The position numbers were made by a program, and so were the translations under genes. Positions 60,835 to 64,000 of a stretch of DNA of 64,000 nucleotides are shown one piece after another. The first letter of the stretch is position 1, and each line of letters starts with the position of its first letter. This DNA is from Bryobacter sp964387685 (lineage in GTDB: Bacteria; Acidobacteriota; Terriglobia; Bryobacterales; Bryobacteraceae), in NCBI GenBank assembly GCA_964387685.1, contig CAYLXK010000030.1, positions 1 to 64,000 on the forward strand, given 5' to 3'. The notes under the pieces were generated by a model. That model did not search any database. It saw only the letters and a program-made list of their open reading frames with translations, and was not told where the DNA came from.

Positions 60835-61134
60835 CTAGAAGATCCTCGCAAGGCTTCGGACAAAGCTCTCCCAAAGCGACGGAGCCGGGTCACGAGCATC
60901 CATCTGCAGCAGGGAATGTTGGAGGTTATAGGTCACGATCAGCATCGCCAGTAGAGCGCCGATGAGGATTTTGGCCAGCCGGAGGTGGCGCGCGCGCACT
61001 GGTACGGGCCCAACGGCCGCCTTGGGTACGCGGTGCAGGATCCGCCAGGCAAGGGCGGCGAAAAAGAGCAGGCTCGTGACCAAGAGCAGCACGGGAGATA
61101 GATCGGCGGCGGGAGCGGCAACGTTTAGGGACAT
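60835..61134 (-). CDS. small two-helix membrane protein
   Basis: 99 aa from ATG 61134. Two TM helices (SPVLLLVTSLLFFAALAWRIL and LAKILIGALLAMLIVTYNLQH) with a short basic loop between; a longer frame to 61452 lies antisense to the next gene and is ignored. Unknown function. Its start is 11 bp from the divergent dehydratase start. Confidence 0.72.
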   Translation of the reverse strand: MSLNVAAPAADLSPVLLLVTSLLFFAALAWRILHRVPKAAVGPVPVRARHLRLAKILIGALLAMLIVTYNLQHSLLQMDARDPAPSLWESFVRSLARIF

Positions 61135-61139
61135 ATAAT
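61134..61139 (+). promoter_or_regulatory. consensus -10 (TATAAT), leaderless layout
   Basis: TATAAT ends 6 bases before ATG 61146; its first base is shared with the start codon of the divergent gene. The transcription start would fall on the AUG. Confidence 0.65.
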
Positions 61140-61145
61140 TGCGCC

Positions 61146-62408
61146 ATGAAACGCCGGGACTTAGTCGGCAGCCTGATGGCCGCCCCTTTCGCCATGCTTG
61201 CGCAGGAATCCAAATGCCGCATCGAGGCGGTGGAAATCTGGGAATATCAGGGGACCCGGGAGGGGGACGGCGGCGCCAACCGCCAATACCAGGCGCAGCC
61301 GCTGCATGTGTACCCCTCGCAACAACCGCCCGTTTACCGGGAGCCGGCAATGAAGGCGAAGACTCCCGTAAAAGCCACGGCGCTCTACCTGCATCTGAAG
61401 GCGACTGGGGGGCTGGAAGGCGTCTACGGACCCGTGGACCGCGAGGCCGCAATCGTGATCGACCAGCAAATGCGCGGCTTCCTCAGCGGCAAGGACGCGC
61501 TGGCCGGGGACGTGCTCTGGGATCAGCTTTGGCGCCTGAACCGGCACGGGCGCGGCGGGCATTTCATGATGGCCATTAGCGCCGTGGACAATGCGCTGTG
61601 GGACTTGCGCGGGCGTTTCTTTGCAACGCCGGTCTACCGTCTGCTGGGCGGGCCGTCCCGCGCTGAGGTGGAAGTCTATGGCAGTACGCTCGGCTCGTCG
61701 CTGGAACCCGAGCGGATCCGGCAACGGGCGAAAGAACTCCTCAGCCTGGGCTTCCGCAACCAGAAGTGGTTTTTGGCCGACGGGCCGGGAAGGGGTCAAG
61801 AGGGGATGCGCCGAAACATTGAAATGGCCCGCATTCTGCGCGAGAGCCTTGGTCCCGACGCTGGGATGATGTTCGACGTATTCAACGGTTGGGATCTGCC
61901 CTACGCTCTGCGCTGGTGCCAGGAGGTAGAGGATTTGCGGCCGCGCTGGCTCGAGGAGCCATTCTCTAGCGAAAAGGTGGACGCCTACGCGCGCCTCAGC
62001 CGTTCCACCCGCGTGCCGATCGCCACCGGGGAGCATTTCTATGGGCGCTGGGAGGTGCAGGCCTTCCTGAAGGAGGACGCGATTCGCGTAGTGCAAGCCG
62101 ACCCCGAGTGGTGCGGCGGGGTAAGCGAGCTGAAGAAGATTTGCACGCTGGCGAGCGTCTACGACGTGCCCGTCATCCCGCACGGGCACAATTTGCATGC
62201 GGCGTTACACGTTGTGGCGAGCGAGGCGCCCACGACTTGTCCGCTGTGTGAGTACTTAGTCCTCAAGATGGGCTCTTACTACTTTTTCGACAAATATGAG
62301 GTAAAACCCTTAGACGGAAAGCTGACTTTGAGTGAGCGGCCCGGCTTCGGGATGGAGATAGACCGTACTAAGGTAGAAAAGTCGCGCAAAATTTCCTGGA
62401 CTATCTAA
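61146..62408 (+). CDS. mandelate racemase/enolase-superfamily dehydratase
   Basis: 420 aa, Tat-like N-terminus (KRRDLVGSLMAAPFAML). Enolase superfamily: capping domain, then metal ligands Asp in MMFDVFNGWD, Glu in WLEEPFSSEK and Glu in IATGEHFYG, general base His in VIPHGHNLHAALHV. This resembles L-rhamnonate or related sugar-acid dehydratases; the exact sugar acid is not fixed. Secretion would be odd for this family; the N-terminus may be a real Tat signal. Confidence 0.87.
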   Translation: MKRRDLVGSLMAAPFAMLAQESKCRIEAVEIWEYQGTREGDGGANRQYQAQPLHVYPSQQPPVYREPAMKAKTPVKATALYLHLKATGGLEGVYGPVDREAAIVIDQQMRGFLSGKDALAGDVLWDQLWRLNRHGRGGHFMMAISAVDNALWDLRGRFFATPVYRLLGGPSRAEVEVYGSTLGSSLEPERIRQRAKELLSLGFRNQKWFLADGPGRGQEGMRRNIEMARILRESLGPDAGMMFDVFNGWDLPYALRWCQEVEDLRPRWLEEPFSSEKVDAYARLSRSTRVPIATGEHFYGRWEVQAFLKEDAIRVVQADPEWCGGVSELKKICTLASVYDVPVIPHGHNLHAALHVVASEAPTTCPLCEYLVLKMGSYYFFDKYEVKPLDGKLTLSERPGFGMEIDRTKVEKSRKISWTI

Positions 62409-62440
62409 ACTAGAGCTGAGTCAGAACCGATTCAGGAGAC

Positions 62441-63049
62441 ATGCCCCGGAAGGGTGTATCTAGTATGCAGGCGAACATAGTACGAAAACCAACTTGGTAC
62501 GGTAGGCAGAAAATGCGGCTGCGGGATCGCCGCGGCAATGCGATGGTGGAGTTTGCGCTTTGCGCGCTGCCCTTGTTCGGCATGTTCTTTGGGCTTTCCG
62601 ACGTGGCCCTGGCGGTGTTTATCAAGAACATGATGCAGAGCGCAGTGCGGGACGCCGTCCGCTTTACGATCACCTACGAATTGAAATACAAGAACACCAC
62701 TTGTACAAGCCAAACGGAGTGCGCCAAAGTGGTGGCCAAAGAGCAGGCGCTGGGTTTTCTCGAGGGCAAAGAGAATCTGATTGAGATCAAGTATTACAGC
62801 CCGGATAACCTGTCGCAGCCGCTGAGCGCGGGCGATGTCGGGCCCGGCAAGAAACTGGCCAACGGCGAAGATCTGATGTACATGAACCAAACCGGCAATG
62901 TGGTGGAAGTTTCGGTGGTTAATTTTCCCTGGAATTGGATGGTGCCGCTGCCGGGATTTATGCCTTCGACACAGGTGAAGATGAGCCAGTACGCGAGCGA
63001 TATCTTCCAGGGCTACCCAATCGGCACGGCGGCGCCGCCGGCACCGTAA
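62441..63049 (+). CDS. TadE-like pilus assembly protein
   Basis: 202 aa as annotated from ATG 62441; ATG 62465 and ATG 62513 are in frame, and the last gives the short leader seen in its neighbour. Prepilin-like segment RRGNAMVEFALCALPLFGMFFG, then a mature domain with two Cys (NTTCTSQTEC) probably disulfide linked. Minor pilin-like component of a Tad/Flp pilus system. First of three adjacent Tad-type genes. Confidence 0.85.
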   Translation: MPRKGVSSMQANIVRKPTWYGRQKMRLRDRRGNAMVEFALCALPLFGMFFGLSDVALAVFIKNMMQSAVRDAVRFTITYELKYKNTTCTSQTECAKVVAKEQALGFLEGKENLIEIKYYSPDNLSQPLSAGDVGPGKKLANGEDLMYMNQTGNVVEVSVVNFPWNWMVPLPGFMPSTQVKMSQYASDIFQGYPIGTAAPPAP

Positions 63050-63091
63050 ACGATACCGTAAACGATATCGACTAGATTGCAAGGACGAAAC

Positions 63092-63751
63092 ATGAGACCA
63101 ATAAGTGCAAAGCGATTACGGAAACAGCGCGGCAATGTGATGGTGGAATTTGCCTTGGTCGCGCCCTTTCTAATGGCGATGTTGACCGGCAGCTTCACGA
63201 TGGGCATGAGCTTAACCAAGGCCGTGCAAGCCAGCCAGTTGTGCCGGAACGCGAACGTCTTGATGGTGCGCGCCATCGATATGTCGAAGACGGAAAACAA
63301 GCAAATTCTGCTGCGCACCGGGAGCGGCTTGGGGCTGAACGTTGCGGGCACCAATACGCCGGACCCGAACGGCAAGGGTGTCATTATCCTGACCAAGGTG
63401 GTTAAGGTAGGCGACAACGCCTGCAACCTGGGGATCACCGCCTGGAACGGCAATCCCACCAGTTGCGCGAATCATGGCCTTTACGTGATCGGGCAGCGGA
63501 TCTTGATTGGCAATACGAGCCGCTGGACGAGCTTGACCGGTACCCCGTCCATCACGTCCGCCGCGGACGGGAGCTTCACCGATAACCAGATCGCTACCTC
63601 GACAGGGATCCGGGCGAATGGTTTTCCAGGCATCGTCGAGTTGGAAAACGACGACTTCGTGTATGTGTCGGAAGTATTTTGCGATGTGAGCGAGATCAGC
63701 ATTTTCAAATGGATCACGGCTCCCATTATTAACGTTCGCAATGTCAGTTAG
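63092..63751 (+). CDS. TadE/TadG-like pilus protein
   Basis: 219 aa from ATG 63092, with AAGGA (63081-63085) at 6 bases. RLRKQRGNVMVEFALVAPFLMAMLTGSF is the same kind of N-terminus as the upstream TadE protein. The mature domain is mostly beta-rich, with Cys at NACNLGI, TSCANHG and VFCDV. Likely a minor pilin of the same machine. Confidence 0.83.
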   Translation: MRPISAKRLRKQRGNVMVEFALVAPFLMAMLTGSFTMGMSLTKAVQASQLCRNANVLMVRAIDMSKTENKQILLRTGSGLGLNVAGTNTPDPNGKGVIILTKVVKVGDNACNLGITAWNGNPTSCANHGLYVIGQRILIGNTSRWTSLTGTPSITSAADGSFTDNQIATSTGIRANGFPGIVELENDDFVYVSEVFCDVSEISIFKWITAPIINVRNVS

Positions 63752-63773
63752 TCAGCGCGGGAGAAAGTCTGCT

Positions 63774-64000
63774 ATGAATCCAGAATCCATCCGTCCAGAA
63801 GAAAATGCGGGCTTCGGCGTTTCGCCGCGGCGGGGTGCTGTTTCGCCCCGGCGGGGTGCTGTTTCTCCCCGGCGGGGTGCTAAGGAGAAGGGCATCGCGA
63901 TCATCATCTCCAGCATCATGATGATGTTCACGGTGGGTATTGTCGGTTTGGCGATTGACGGCGGCGTTGCTTACTTCGTTAAGGGCCGCTTGATGGCGGC
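63774..64000 (+). CDS. TadG-like protein, 5' part only
   Basis: ATG 63774 with GGGAG upstream; the frame runs off the window. A 36-residue N-terminal region carries three perfect VSPRRGA units (see repeat), then IAIIISSIMMMFTVGIVGLAIDGGVAYFVKG, a TadG-type membrane anchor. The usual C-terminal von Willebrand-like domain would be beyond the edge. Confidence 0.8.
   Translation, partial: MNPESIRPEENAGFGVSPRRGAVSPRRGAVSPRRGAKEKGIAIIISSIMMMFTVGIVGLAIDGGVAYFVKGRLMA
63819..63881 (+). repeat. three tandem 21-bp repeats inside the TadG-like gene
   Basis: Three adjacent 21-base units, each encoding VSPRRGA, differing only at a few third positions. They give the cytoplasmic side of the protein three Arg-Arg pairs. 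Each unit contains a GC-rich self-complementary core. Confidence 0.92.

Noticed and set aside
63819..63881. Three 21-bp repeats as a CRISPR-like array
   Set aside because: No spacers; units are directly adjacent and in frame within a coding sequence.

Overview
The window reads as a chromosomal segment of an Acidobacteriota bacterium, most likely of the Solibacteres/Bryobacterales group. This is inferred from family content, not from a marker gene. The indicators are a PadR regulator next to a long duplicated-permease (ADOP-type) MacB/FtsX protein, an Oar-type TonB-dependent receptor with an N-terminal carboxypeptidase-regulatory domain, a secreted propeller protein with a Solibacter-type C-terminal domain, many Tat or Sec secreted proteins of unknown function, and GC-rich sequence with strong third-position GC. 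I saw no phage, transposase, CRISPR array or rRNA. One tRNA-Thr(UGU) is present.

Layout. 1-4.0 kb: gnd (cut by the window edge) diverges from sthA and a TAXI-type binding protein, so an NADPH-producing enzyme faces an NADPH/NADH exchanger. 4.0-11.2 kb: small secreted protein, haem/copper-monooxygenase-like protein, Kbp-like BON-LysM protein, a MoxR ATPase, a CopZ-CopA copper export pair and a secreted adenosine deaminase. 11.3-18.5 kb: Ser/Thr kinase with histidine phosphatase and a large membrane protein with two GxxH motifs, then MiaE and a binding-protein/PAS sensor. 18.5-26.2 kb: PadR-ADOP pair, Tat propeller protein, SDR reductase, phosphoglucomutase, DUF2278-lamin-tail protein. 26.2-29.9 kb: a compact secretin plus two pseudopilins. 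30-36.7 kb: smpB, pepA, outer-membrane DUF2490 protein, lactate permease, HEAT-repeat protein, and an SPFH membrane protein with a ribbon-helix-helix partner. 36.9-43.5 kb: PepSY membrane protein, alkaline phosphatase, two Uma2 nucleases, and glycolytic gpmI-eno. 43.6-55.7 kb: secreted and outer-membrane proteins, two aldo/keto reductases, a matrixin metalloprotease. 55.9-64 kb: rnhA-dusB, a glycine-zipper protein, tRNA-Thr, an MFS exporter, a dehydratase of the enolase superfamily, and the start of a TadE/TadG pilus cluster cut by the right edge.

Two properties cut across the window. First, at least eight genes, on both strands, have a TANNNT -10-like hexamer ending 6 or 7 bases before the start codon and no well-placed Shine-Dalgarno sequence, with a ninth close variant (TATAAA before pgm). 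This is the layout expected of leaderless transcripts. Second, packing is extreme: divergent starts lie 11-16 bases apart and several convergent pairs have overlapping or abutting stop codons, often on a CTAG palindrome. The most unusual local systems are the secretin/cohesin-pseudopilin operon whose two pilins share the same C-terminal tail, the SPFH/ribbon-helix-helix operon with a perfect palindrome upstream, and a PadR operator that covers its own start codon.
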